Under the pieces are notes generated by a model. That model was given only the letters and a program-made list of their open reading frames with translations. It was not told the origin of the DNA and made no database searches. Positions 6,145 through 13,496 of a stretch of DNA of 15,287 bases are shown one piece after another. Origin of the DNA: an uncultured Catenibacterium sp. (lineage in GTDB: Bacteria; Bacillota_I; Bacilli_A; Erysipelotrichales; Coprobacillaceae); NCBI RefSeq assembly GCF_900540665.1, contig NZ_UQGV01000061.1, forward strand, positions 1-15,287, written 5' to 3'. The translations under genes and the position numbers were made by a program. Numbering within the stretch: the first letter of the stretch is position 1; each line of letters begins with the position of its first letter.

Positions 6145-8406
6145 TTACATATGATCGTGACAAGTTCTAGCAATTACATCTAACTGCTGTTCTCTAGTTA
6201 AATCGATGAACTTAACAGCATAACCAGATACACGAATTGTGAAGTTTGCATATTCTGGCTTTTCTGGATGTTCCATTGCATCGATTAACTTTTCTTTACC
6301 GAATACGTTAACGTTTAAGTGATGAGCACCCTGTCTGAAATAACCATCCATAACTGTTACTAGCTTAGTAGTTCTTTCAGCTTCGTCATGACCTAAAGCA
6401 CTTGGGCTGATTGTCTGAGTATTTGAGATACCATCTAATGCCCATTCGTAAGGTAACTTAGCAACTGAATTCAATGAAGCAAGTAAACCGCTCTGTTCTG
6501 CACCATATGATGGGTTAGCACCTGGAGATAATGGTTCACCAGCTTTACGTCCATCAGGTAATGAACCTGTAGCCTTACCATAAACTACGTTAGAAGTGAT
6601 TGTTAAGATTGAAGTAGTTGGTTCAGAATTTCTATATGTATGATGCTGTTTGATCTTTTCTAAGAAAGTATGTAATAACCAAACTGCGATGTTGTCAGCT
6701 CTGTCATCATCGTTACCATAACGAGGGAAATCACCTTCAACGTCGTAATCTACAACGATACCATCTTCATCTCTGATAGTCTTAACCTTAGCATATTTGA
6801 TTGCGCTTAATGAGTCTACTACATGTGAGAAACCAGCAATACCAGTAGCGAATGTTCTACGAACATCAGTATCGATTAATGCCATTTCAGCAGCTTCATA
6901 GTAGTATTTATCATGCATATACTGGATTAAGTTTAATGTATTTACATATAAATCTGCTAACCAGCCCATCATGTTTTCATATTTCTGGATAACTTCATCA
7001 TAATCAAGATATTCAGAAGTAATTCCTCTGTATTCAGGACCTACCTGCTGTTTAGTCTTTTCATCGATACCACCATTGATAGCATAAGTTAAGCACTTAG
7101 CTAAGTTAGCTCTTGCACCGAAGAACTGCATTTCTTTACCAGTCTGAGTAGCTGATACACAGCAGCAGATTGAATAGTCATCGCCCCATACAGGTCTCAT
7201 AACGTCATCATTTTCATACTGAATTGATGAAGTATCGATTGAAATCTTAGCAGCATACTTCTTGAAGTTTTCTGGTAATGCTTCTGTATAAAGAACTGTT
7301 AAGTTTGGTTCTGGAGAAGGACCCATATCTTCTAATGTATGTAAGAAACGGTAGTCACTCTTTGTAACCATTGAACGTCCGTCAGTACCTAAACCTGCAA
7401 CTTCTAATGTAGCCCATACTGGGTCACCAGAGAATAATGCATTGTATGATGGGATACGAGCGAACTTAACCATACGGAATTTCATAACGATATGGTCAAC
7501 TAATTCCTGAGCTTCGCTTTCAGTTAATGTACCGTTAGCTAAATCTCTTTCAATATAGATATCAAGGAATGTAGAAATACGTCCAACTGACATAGCTGCA
7601 CCATTCTGAGTCTTGATAGCTGCTAAATAACCAAAGTATAACCACTGGAATGCTTCACGAGCGTTAGTAGCTGGTTTAGAAATATCATAACCATAAACTT
7701 CAGCCATCTTCTTCATGTTATTAAGAGCTCTTACCTGTTCAGCAATTTCTTCTCTCTTTCTGATGATGTCTTCAGTCATTGATCCGCTACCACAGTTAGC
7801 ATAATCTTCTTTCTTCCATTCGATTAATGCATCGATACCGTATAAAGCAACTCTTCTGTAGTCACCAACAATACGTCCACGACCATAAGTATCTGGAAGA
7901 CCAGTGATGATCTTATTATGACGTGCTTTCATAATTTCAGGAGTGTAAACATCAAATACACCCTGGTTATGAGTCTTATGATATTCAGTAAAAATCTTAT
8001 GTAATTCTGGATTTGGTGTATAACCATAAGTTTCGCAAGCTTGTTCAGCCATACGGATACCACCATAAGGCATAAATGCTCTCTTTAAAGGCTTATCTGT
8101 CTGTAAACCAACAACAGTTTCTAAGTCCTTCATGCTTTCATCAATATAACCAGGTCCATAAGCAGTTAAACCAGAAACGATTTCAGTTTCCATATCAAGA
8201 ACTCCGCCTTTAGCTCTTTCTTCAGCCTGAAGTTCCTGTAATCTGCCCCATAATTTATTTGTTGCTTCTGTAGGTTCAGCTAAGAATGATTCATCACCAT
8301 CATATGGTTTGTAGTTGTTCTGGATGAAGTCTCTAGTATTAACTTCTTCTTTCCATAAACGGCCTTTGAATCCAGACCATGCTTCAGCAAAACGATTTGT
8401 ATCCAT
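6145..8406 (-). CDS. pflB: formate C-acetyltransferase (pyruvate formate-lyase)
   Basis: This glycyl-radical enzyme converts pyruvate plus CoA to acetyl-CoA plus formate, the main anaerobic pyruvate exit. At 753 residues it is full length (E. coli 760). The radical glycine is G728 in RVSGYAV near the C-terminus. The catalytic cysteine pair is C415-C416 in the motif SICCCVSA; residue C414 adds a third cysteine where E. coli has alanine. MQFFGARANLAK after it and the N-terminal KGRLWKEEVNTRDFIQ are family signatures. ATG 8406 follows AAGGAGG. The codon choice looks strongly biased (repeated use of the same codons), consistent with high expression. A promoter at 8474-8502 and two cre-like sites lie upstream. 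pflA follows, and sdaA supplies pyruvate from serine. Confidence 0.98.
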   Translation of the reverse strand: MDTNRFAEAWSGFKGRLWKEEVNTRDFIQNNYKPYDGDESFLAEPTEATNKLWGRLQELQAEERAKGGVLDMETEIVSGLTAYGPGYIDESMKDLETVVGLQTDKPLKRAFMPYGGIRMAEQACETYGYTPNPELHKIFTEYHKTHNQGVFDVYTPEIMKARHNKIITGLPDTYGRGRIVGDYRRVALYGIDALIEWKKEDYANCGSGSMTEDIIRKREEIAEQVRALNNMKKMAEVYGYDISKPATNAREAFQWLYFGYLAAIKTQNGAAMSVGRISTFLDIYIERDLANGTLTESEAQELVDHIVMKFRMVKFARIPSYNALFSGDPVWATLEVAGLGTDGRSMVTKSDYRFLHTLEDMGPSPEPNLTVLYTEALPENFKKYAAKISIDTSSIQYENDDVMRPVWGDDYSICCCVSATQTGKEMQFFGARANLAKCLTYAINGGIDEKTKQQVGPEYRGITSEYLDYDEVIQKYENMMGWLADLYVNTLNLIQYMHDKYYYEAAEMALIDTDVRRTFATGIAGFSHVVDSLSAIKYAKVKTIRDEDGIVVDYDVEGDFPRYGNDDDRADNIAVWLLHTFLEKIKQHHTYRNSEPTTSILTITSNVVYGKATGSLPDGRKAGEPLSPGANPSYGAEQSGLLASLNSVAKLPYEWALDGISNTQTISPSALGHDEAERTTKLVTVMDGYFRQGAHHLNVNVFGKEKLIDAMEHPEKPEYANFTIRVSGYAVKFIDLTREQQLDVIARTCHDHM

Positions 8407-8407
8407 T

Positions 8408-8453
8408 GTAACAATTCCTCCTTAAAGTATATAAAACCACTGAATTTTGTTAC
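8408..8453 (-). promoter_or_regulatory. inverted repeat flanking the pflB Shine-Dalgarno
   Basis: In the pflB leader GTAACAA (8453-8447) can pair with TTGTTAC (8414-8408), looping out about 32 nt that contain the AAGGAGG. The 3' arm abuts the ATG. The pairing is only 7 bp and mostly A-T, so an effect on translation is uncertain. Confidence 0.25.
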
Positions 8454-8473
8454 GCATCCTTTTCAGCGACTTC

Positions 8474-8502
8474 AATATAACATTAATCAAAAAGTTTGTC
8501 CA
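8474..8502 (-). promoter_or_regulatory. pflB promoter
   Basis: Minus-strand TGGACA (8502-8497), a 17-bp spacer and TATATT (8479-8474) predict a start site near 8467 and a 60-nt leader. It is the best-spaced candidate in the 320-bp gap between pflB and the glyoxalase-like gene. Confidence 0.55.
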
Positions 8503-8520
8503 TGGATTTGCCCACAATTT

Positions 8521-8548
8521 TGTGAGCGTTTTCTGTAATCGTTTAACA
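8521..8548. promoter_or_regulatory. tandem cre-like sites upstream of pflB
   Basis: TGTGAGCGTTTTCT (8521-8534) matches 12 of 14 positions of the cre consensus TGWAANCGNTNWCA. Directly adjoining it, TGTAATCGTTTAACA (8534-8548) matches the left half exactly and has one extra base in the right half. Their CG centres are 13 bp apart, at roughly -60 and -74. A position upstream of the -35 suggests activation rather than blocking. The binding factor is inferred. Confidence 0.4.
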
Positions 8549-8691
8549 TTTTTTGCTTCGTGATAAATATTTTTCTCCTTTATTTGTTATTATTTCCTAA
8601 ATTAATAACATTTTATTTGTACATTTAGTACTTATGCGCTTACATTTGTTATATTTTTTTGTATAAAAAAATATTTATAAATTTTTTTTAC
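8549..8691. other. AT-rich gene-free stretch upstream of pflB with two dyads
   Basis: No ORF or RNA gene is evident. It holds two inverted repeats: TGTTATTA / TAATAACA (8585-8592 and 8603-8610, 10-bp gap), and a perfect one with arms ATATTTTTTT (8651-8660) and AAAAAAATAT (8665-8674) around GTAT. The first is not a Rex site, since the half-site spacing is too wide. These may be operators, an UP-element-like region or bent DNA. Confidence 0.4.
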
Positions 8692-8720
8692 AAAAAAAAA
8701 AGGAAATGCTTGACGCATTC
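8692..8720 (-). terminator. terminator of the EIIB-like / glyoxalase operon
   Basis: Minus-strand GGAATGC and GCATTTCC pair around GTCAA with one bulged T, followed by eleven T. The stem is modest but the T-run is strong. Confidence 0.7.
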
Positions 8721-8726
8721 CACTCT

Positions 8727-9095
8727 TTATTTCTCAGGTATAATTTCAAGCCAGTAGCCATCTGGGTCCTGGATGAAATAGATGCCCATTGAAGGGTTTT
8801 CAAAACATATGCATCCCATCTTTTCATGTAATGCATGTGCTCCTTCATAATCATCTACATTAAAAGCTAAATGAAATTCTTCTTCTCCAATATCATAAGC
8901 CTGTGGATGATCTTTAAGCCATGTGAGTTCTAATTCAAATGGTGTTGTTTCATTACCAACATAGACAATAATGAAACTGCCATCATCACTGACCTTACGT
9001 CTTCTCTCAGTCAACCCCAATGCTTCTTCATAAAATTTAAGAGACGCATCTAGATTCTTAACGTTATAGTTTTCATGTACCATCTTAAACTTCAT
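8727..9095 (-). CDS. gloA: glyoxalase I-like VOC protein (lactoylglutathione lyase family)
   Basis: This 122-residue vicinal-oxygen-chelate metalloenzyme resembles GloA, which isomerises the hemithioacetal of methylglyoxal and a thiol to a lactoyl-thioester. The four metal ligands are in place: H7 (MVHENYNV), E56 (FELELTW), H75 (EFHLAFNV) and E117 (YWLEIIP). The two beta-alpha-beta-beta-beta units are visible, as is the KFYEEALGL helix typical of GloA. ATG 9095 has GAGGTATT upstream. It follows the EIIB-like gene by 12 bp and probably shares its transcript. Methylglyoxal detoxification suits a strongly glycolytic organism. Bacillota often lack glutathione, so the thiol or even the substrate may differ; other VOC functions cannot be excluded. 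Confidence 0.85.
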   Translation of the reverse strand: MKFKMVHENYNVKNLDASLKFYEEALGLTERRRKVSDDGSFIIVYVGNETTPFELELTWLKDHPQAYDIGEEEFHLAFNVDDYEGAHALHEKMGCICFENPSMGIYFIQDPDGYWLEIIPEK

Positions 9096-9107
9096 TGTTA
9101 ATACCTC

Positions 9108-9443
9108 TTATTTAATTTTTTCTAATACTGTTTCACAGATAACACTTGATGCTTTACCAAAGATCATAGTTAGTGTTAAATGCCCTGCGACAATACCGCT
9201 GGCACCAAGTGTTTTAATTGTTTCAATATCAAGATCCTTATCCTGCTTCAAAGTTGCCTTCAATTTAGAAGGTGATGCTTCTAAAGCAGTAATGTTGTCT
9301 TTACCACCTAATGCCTTAATTAATAGATCTGCATCAATCGGACATTCTTCTTTACTAGTTTTCTTTTTACGAGTCATCATCACAACAATAATAAGCACAA
9401 CAACCACTGCTGCAATAATACCAATCATCATATTTTTAGACAC
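9108..9443 (-). CDS. membrane-anchored PTS EIIB-like protein lacking the phosphocysteine
   Basis: From GTG 9443 (AAGGAG ten bases upstream) this is a 111-residue protein. One N-terminal membrane helix (about 5-23) is followed by a basic stop-transfer KKK and a linker. A domain at about 38-110 closely resembles glucose-type PTS EIIB: ADLLIKALGGKDNITALEAS, then KTLGASGIVAGHLTLTMIFG. In true EIIB the phosphorylated cysteine follows the DA/EA in this first motif (DACITRLR pattern). Here the matching residue is S57 (EASPSKLK), so the sugar-phosphotransfer reaction should be impossible. Cysteines C34 and C103 are elsewhere. Probably a sensory, scaffolding or regulatory relative. Upstream in-frame codons to 9641 overlap the divergent gene and are not used. 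It precedes gloA in one operon and diverges from the SEDS gene. Confidence 0.78.
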   Translation of the reverse strand: MSKNMMIGIIAAVVVVLIIVVMMTRKKKTSKEECPIDADLLIKALGGKDNITALEASPSKLKATLKQDKDLDIETIKTLGASGIVAGHLTLTMIFGKASSVICETVLEKIK

Positions 9444-9463
9444 TTTATACACACTCCTTTTTA

Positions 9464-9494
9464 TTGAAGTATCTTTAAAATATAGTATACTATA
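9464..9494 (+). promoter_or_regulatory. promoter of the SEDS gene with a 14-bp palindrome
   Basis: TTGAAG (9464-9469), a 16-bp spacer and TATACT (9486-9491). The -10 lies in a perfect 14-bp palindrome (9481-9494, TATAGTATACTATA), which therefore also presents a -10-like hexamer to the minus strand for the EIIB-like gene. This may be a shared divergent promoter or an operator. Confidence 0.45.
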
Positions 9495-9531
9495 AGAATG
9501 AAAAAAGTAAAAAGAAAAAAGGAGGGCACGC

Positions 9532-10734
9532 ATGGAAAAACTTGAAGAAACACTCAAGAAATATCCTCTCATTGCCTTAGTTATATTGTTTGGTGCAATC
9601 AGTTGTCTTGCAGTTGCAAGTGCTGCACCAATTATGACCAACGTCGCAAATCCTTACATGCTTTGGTTAAAGCAGGCTCTATATTATGTATTAGGTGGTA
9701 TTCTAAGTTATATCATCTATAAGATTGGTCAGGATACCCTATATAATCATATAAAAACACTCTATATGATTTTTATTGTATTACTTATCGGTCTTGCAGT
9801 AGATCATTTTGTCTATACAAAATTATTACATATTCATATAGTACCTCTCGCAAAATTCACAAACGGTGCTACTTCCTGGTATAACATCCCAGGTTTTACT
9901 TTTCAGCCTTCTGAATTTATGAAGATTATCATGGTTATGTACCTTGCAAAAATTACACAGGAATATAATGATCGTATCTTAGTCAAGACAACTGACAGTG
10001 AAATCCAATATATCATCCAAGTGATGAAGATTTCTTTACCTCCTGCTATTCTTATTTATTTACAGAATGACTCAGGGGTTATGATGATTATTATGGCAGC
10101 AGTCTTCTTTGTGTTATTATCAAGTGGCATGAATAAGAACTGGTTCCTATTTATTATTATCATCGGTGTCATCGGCGTACTTGGGCTAGGTTATTTATTT
10201 ATCTACCAGAATGGTATCTTCACATCTCTTATTTCAGGACATAAGTTATCCCGTATTTATGGTTGGTTAGACCCTGAAGGAACAACAGGTAACCAAGGAT
10301 TACAGTCATGGTTTGCTCAGTTGTCTTATGGTACAGCCGGATGGTTTGGACATGGCTTTAGAGCTGTTGTCAAAGTCTTCCCTGAAGGTCAGACAGACTT
10401 TATCTTTTCTGTTATTGCGACAGATTTTGGTTATGTAGGTGCATTTATCACTTTACTTGCAGTTGCATCATTTGATATCGTTATCTTGAATATCGGCTTA
10501 AAGAGTGATAATATTCGTGATAAAACATTTATCATGGGAACATTTGGTTGTCTCATCTTCCAACAGACATGGAATATCGGAATGATTCTTGGATTACTTC
10601 CTATTACTGGTATTACTTTACCAATGTTGTCATATGGTGGATCTTCATTACTTTCATATATGTTCGCATTAGGTGTTATTATTGATATCGATTATCAGAA
10701 TAAGCTTCGCGATGTAAAACATAAACAATATTAA
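9532..10734 (+). CDS. rodA: SEDS peptidoglycan glycosyltransferase (RodA/FtsW/SpoVE family)
   Basis: This 400-residue polytopic membrane protein polymerises lipid II into glycan strands with a partner class B PBP. Ten or so hydrophobic segments are visible. Family motifs are GATSWYNIPGFTFQPSEFMK (112-131, W116 in the conserved position), PEGQTDFIFSVIATDFGYVG (284-303, D289 being the catalytic aspartate equivalent) and ITGITLPMLSYGGSSLLSYM near 360-380. Length fits RodA. The sequence PEGTTGNQGLQSWFAQLSYGTAGWFGHGF replaces the usual GYQ..QS region. ATG 9532 has AAAGGAGG. It is a single-gene unit with a bidirectional terminator after it. rodA and ftsW paralogues are hard to separate by eye; no PBP, mreB or ftsZ is next to it, so elongation versus division role is not settled. 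Confidence 0.88.
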   Translation: MEKLEETLKKYPLIALVILFGAISCLAVASAAPIMTNVANPYMLWLKQALYYVLGGILSYIIYKIGQDTLYNHIKTLYMIFIVLLIGLAVDHFVYTKLLHIHIVPLAKFTNGATSWYNIPGFTFQPSEFMKIIMVMYLAKITQEYNDRILVKTTDSEIQYIIQVMKISLPPAILIYLQNDSGVMMIIMAAVFFVLLSSGMNKNWFLFIIIIGVIGVLGLGYLFIYQNGIFTSLISGHKLSRIYGWLDPEGTTGNQGLQSWFAQLSYGTAGWFGHGFRAVVKVFPEGQTDFIFSVIATDFGYVGAFITLLAVASFDIVILNIGLKSDNIRDKTFIMGTFGCLIFQQTWNIGMILGLLPITGITLPMLSYGGSSLLSYMFALGVIIDIDYQNKLRDVKHKQY

Positions 10735-10735
10735 A

Positions 10736-10769
10736 AAGCGACATACCTCTATGAGGTATGCCGTTTTTT
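10736..10769. terminator. bidirectional terminator between convergent genes
   Basis: CATACCTC and GAGGTATG form a perfect 8-bp stem (loop TAT), extended by CG/CG beyond an A-C mismatch. T6 follows on the plus strand and T5 on the minus strand. Confidence 0.85.
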
Positions 10770-10774
10770 CATGC

Positions 10775-11239
10775 TTATTCTTTAATATCTTTAAGTAAAG
10801 CCACATGTTCAGAATAAATATGTCCTGATTCAGGAACATAGATAATAAGTGCTTCTCTTTCATTCTTATAAATAGAACGACTCTTTTCTACAAATGCGAA
10901 TAAGAGATCATCCCCTTTAGTTGTCTTAAGCTGTACTCTTTCATTATACTTAACTGGCGTAATCACATATTCACAAGGTACAGTAGGGACATCTTTTAAG
11001 CTCACCATCTGTTTATAATAGCTATAAACTATAAAGAATAATCCAGCTGTAATAGCAACCGCTAAAGCGTAGATTACTTTAGCCTGAGATGGAATAACAA
11101 ATGCAGCCACCAATGCGACAAAAACAACTACAGGAATAATTCTAGAGAACTTCTTATAGTGCTTTCCAAATTCATTACATTTATAAGTCATATATTTTTC
11201 TGACTGCTTAAGATTTAATTTTTTTAATTCGTACATCAT
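10775..11239 (-). CDS. two-helix membrane protein with a soluble C-terminal domain, unknown function
   Basis: I do not recognise this 154-residue protein. A basic N-terminal region (residues 1-32, KYMTYKCNEFGKHYKKFSR) precedes two adjacent membrane helices (about 34-51 and 56-74). A mixed, probably beta-rich cytoplasmic domain (about 78-154) follows, including RVQLKTTKGDDLLFAFVEK. The start, ATG 11239 with GAAGGTG just upstream, lies inside the pseudouridine synthase gene and overlaps it by 32 bp, so the two are almost certainly translationally coupled. Tandem ATGs at 11239 and 11236 are both possible. It is last in the nadK operon, whose other members offer no functional clue. Confidence 0.75.
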   Translation of the reverse strand: MMYELKKLNLKQSEKYMTYKCNEFGKHYKKFSRIIPVVVFVALVAAFVIPSQAKVIYALAVAITAGLFFIVYSYYKQMVSLKDVPTVPCEYVITPVKYNERVQLKTTKGDDLLFAFVEKSRSIYKNEREALIIYVPESGHIYSEHVALLKDIKE

Positions 11240-12056
11240 TGAACACCTTCTTTAAAGTCATACATTGTTGTGTGATAGGATGTTTAAAAGCTATTTCTAC
11301 ACTATCTAGATAAAAGCCTTCTCCTTCACCATAAAGTGGATCTCCTACAAGCGGACACCCCAAATAAGCCATATGTACACGAATCTGATGCGTACGCCCT
11401 GTTTCTAACTTACATTCTACTAGAGAATATTCCCCAGTTGTTTTAATAGTACGGTAATGGGTGATTGCTTCTTTACCGCCTTCTCTTACTTCTCTTTTTG
11501 TCCCATGACCCTCTGCATGGTCAATAGGAGCGTTTACTGTCCCCTGCCCTGGATTGCCTTTTACAAGCGCATGATATACACGTTTAACCTGCTTGATATC
11601 ATGAGAAAAAGCATCATGAACATAACGGCTTTTCGCAATCATCATCAGTCCTGATGTTTCTTTATCAAGACGATTGACAAGATGTATCGCACTTTCAATA
11701 TGATTCACTTTATAATAATACATAATAGCATTCCCCAACGACTCTGTTAAGTACTTCTTAACAGGAATACAAGCTAAATCTGGCTGTTTATCTATGATCA
11801 TCAAGTAATCATCTTCATATACAACCTTTAAAGGGATATCCACAGGAATCACATTACTTGTTTCTTTAGGGAAGACAATCGCAACACTATCTCCCTCAAC
11901 TGTTTTATAACACAAATACTGTTTTTCTCCATTCACTAATATTTCTCCATGATTCCTAGAATCCTTCACTAGTTTCTTAGAAATACCATGTAAATAGAAG
12001 AATTCATCTAAACGCATATCAACATGCTGTGCATCTATTTCAAACTGTAAAATCAT
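11208..12056 (-). CDS. RluA-family pseudouridine synthase
   Basis: This 282-residue enzyme isomerises specific uridines in rRNA or tRNA to pseudouridine. An N-terminal S4-like RNA-binding region (residues about 12-60, RLDEFFYLHGISKKLVKDSR) precedes the catalytic domain. Its signature HLVNRLDKETSG carries the catalytic D131, and GRTHQIRVHMAYLGCPLVGDPLYG is the second family block. DKQPDLACIPVKKY is closer to the YjbO subgroup of Bacillota than to RluD. The ATG overlaps the nadK stop as ATGA (12056-12053), typical of translational coupling. Target nucleotide unknown. Confidence 0.93.
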   Translation of the reverse strand: MILQFEIDAQHVDMRLDEFFYLHGISKKLVKDSRNHGEILVNGEKQYLCYKTVEGDSVAIVFPKETSNVIPVDIPLKVVYEDDYLMIIDKQPDLACIPVKKYLTESLGNAIMYYYKVNHIESAIHLVNRLDKETSGLMMIAKSRYVHDAFSHDIKQVKRVYHALVKGNPGQGTVNAPIDHAEGHGTKREVREGGKEAITHYRTIKTTGEYSLVECKLETGRTHQIRVHMAYLGCPLVGDPLYGEGEGFYLDSVEIAFKHPITQQCMTLKKVFNDVRIKKIKS

Positions 12057-12820
12057 AGGAATGATTTCCTCAATCTCTTCACAAAAGATACATGACGATA
12101 ATTACAGAAATGTGCCACACGCTTAGATAAGCGTGCTTCTATCACATCATGATCCTTTAATTCATATATATCTGTATCAATACCTAAGACAGTATTCTCA
12201 TTACGATCTGCTTCAAAACGTACTACGTCATCTTCTCCTAAAATAAGAGAGCTACCTAAGGAACGATAGGCATTATGATGAATACCTGCAATCTCTGTCA
12301 CCTGCATCAGTCTTAAACTAGGATTAATCACTGCACCTCCTAATGATTTATTTAATGCAGTAGAACCTGATGGTGTACTTACACAAAGCCCATTTCCTCT
12401 AAATGTTTCCATATGTTCATCATTCACATACATATCAATCACCTGTGAACGATGACTATTCTCTATACGCATTTCATTTAAAGCATGGAAAATCTGTCCA
12501 TTATAAGAAATACGCAACAGATGTCGATCAAAGATATCTGGTTCTTTTGTGAGAATATCTTCTACAAGCTGTTTATATTCATCTTTTAAATAGTCTGTAA
12601 AAAATCCCAATGTCCCTGTATGGATTCCTACAAAAGACACATCATTTAAAACATGTTCATAGCGATGGATGGAATAAATCATTGTTCCATCACCTCCTAC
12701 AGAGATTACAATATCAGGATGTTCTTCATCATAGATCAGTTCTTTGAGTTCTTCTTTAATTAAAGCCGCCACTTGACGAGATACGTCATCTTTCTTTGAT
12801 ACAATCGCATATCTTTTCAT
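12053..12820 (-). CDS. nadK: NAD kinase
   Basis: Cytosolic NAD kinase phosphorylates NAD+ to NADP+, using ATP or polyphosphate. The 255-residue protein has GGDGT at 42-46, the NE motif in FHALNEMRIENSH, and the conserved glycine-rich CVSTPSGSTALNKSLGGAVINP. The length is typical of short Bacillota NadK (PpnK) proteins. ATG 12820 has GGTGAT upstream and a clear sigma-A promoter (12839-12867). It heads a three-gene operon with the pseudouridine synthase and a membrane protein. Confidence 0.96.
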   Translation of the reverse strand: MKRYAIVSKKDDVSRQVAALIKEELKELIYDEEHPDIVISVGGDGTMIYSIHRYEHVLNDVSFVGIHTGTLGFFTDYLKDEYKQLVEDILTKEPDIFDRHLLRISYNGQIFHALNEMRIENSHRSQVIDMYVNDEHMETFRGNGLCVSTPSGSTALNKSLGGAVINPSLRLMQVTEIAGIHHNAYRSLGSSLILGEDDVVRFEADRNENTVLGIDTDIYELKDHDVIEARLSKRVAHFCNYRHVSFVKRLRKSFL

Positions 12821-12838
12821 AATTTCATCACCGTTATT

Positions 12839-12867
12839 ATTATACTTTCTATTACATTTTTAAGCAA
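12839..12867 (-). promoter_or_regulatory. promoter of the nadK operon
   Basis: Minus-strand TTGCTT (12867-12862), a 17-bp spacer and TATAAT (12844-12839). Close to consensus and about 20 bp before the start codon, so the leader is very short. Confidence 0.7.
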
Positions 12868-12878
12868 TATGACTTGTA

Positions 12879-12907
12879 TTGACGGGTTAGTTTCACAAGT
12901 ATATAAT
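12879..12907 (+). promoter_or_regulatory. promoter of the CYTH gene
   Basis: TTGACG (12879-12884), a 17-bp spacer and TATAAT (12902-12907): near-perfect sigma-A consensus, the strongest-looking promoter in the window. It is back-to-back with the nadK promoter, with the -35 boxes about 11 bp apart. Confidence 0.8.
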
Positions 12908-12929
12908 TTTAGGAAAACAAGGAGGGACC

Positions 12930-13496
12930 ATGGAAAAGAATCTTGAAATAGAATATAAGATGCTTCTCACTAAGGATGTCTTCCATCAATTGATGAATGA
13001 TTTAAAAGGGCATACTTATAGTCAGACAAACTATTATCTAACAAGTATTGAATTAGGGGCATTACGCTATAGTCTTCGCGTAAGAGAAAAAGAAGGCTAT
13101 TATGAAATGACACTTAAGATACCTGAAAAAAATGGTCATATGGAACATAATCTTGAGATTACTCAAGAAGATCTCATCATGATTCAAAAAGGAGAAATGC
13201 CTGATAATGAGATAACCCGTTTATTAAGAGACAAGGGATTTACTTTAGGTCTTATTAAACAATCTTATTCTCTAACTACTATTAGAAGAGACGTTCCTTT
13301 TGATTCAGGAATGTTATCTCTTGATGAGAATCATTATAATGGAATCACTGATTATGAATTAGAATTTGAAGTCAATGATGAAAACGCTGGACTGAAACAG
13401 TTCCAGGAACTATGTGATACATATCATCTCAAATACAAAGGAAACTGTGCAAGTAAGATCGTACGTGTTTTAAGCACATTAAAAGCAGGCTTATAG
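12930..13496 (+). CDS. CYTH-domain protein (YjbK-like)
   Basis: This 188-residue protein belongs to the CYTH/triphosphate tunnel superfamily. The N-terminal ExExK signature is EIEYK (E6, E8, K10). Alternating basic and acidic strand motifs follow: RYSLRVREKEG, YEMTLKIPEKNG, HNLEITQ, then TIRRDVPF, LSLDENHY, DYELEFEV and SKIVRVL. Members bind triphosphate with Mg2+ or Mn2+ inside a beta-barrel, and some are inorganic triphosphatases or thiamine triphosphatases; the substrate cannot be told here. ATG 12930 follows AAGGAGG and a strong promoter. In B. subtilis yjbK sits beside relQ, ppnK and yjbO. Here nadK and the YjbO-like gene are next door but divergent, and relQ is absent. Confidence 0.88.
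   Translation: MEKNLEIEYKMLLTKDVFHQLMNDLKGHTYSQTNYYLTSIELGALRYSLRVREKEGYYEMTLKIPEKNGHMEHNLEITQEDLIMIQKGEMPDNEITRLLRDKGFTLGLIKQSYSLTTIRRDVPFDSGMLSLDENHYNGITDYELEFEVNDENAGLKQFQELCDTYHLKYKGNCASKIVRVLSTLKAGL

Noticed and set aside
8585..8610. Rex operator
   Set aside because: Half-sites TGTTA and TAACA are 16 bp apart instead of the 8 bp or so needed for a Rex dimer.
9444..9641. 66-residue N-terminal extension of the EIIB-like gene
   Set aside because: It runs antisense through the SEDS start and the promoter region and has no SD; GTG 9443 has one.
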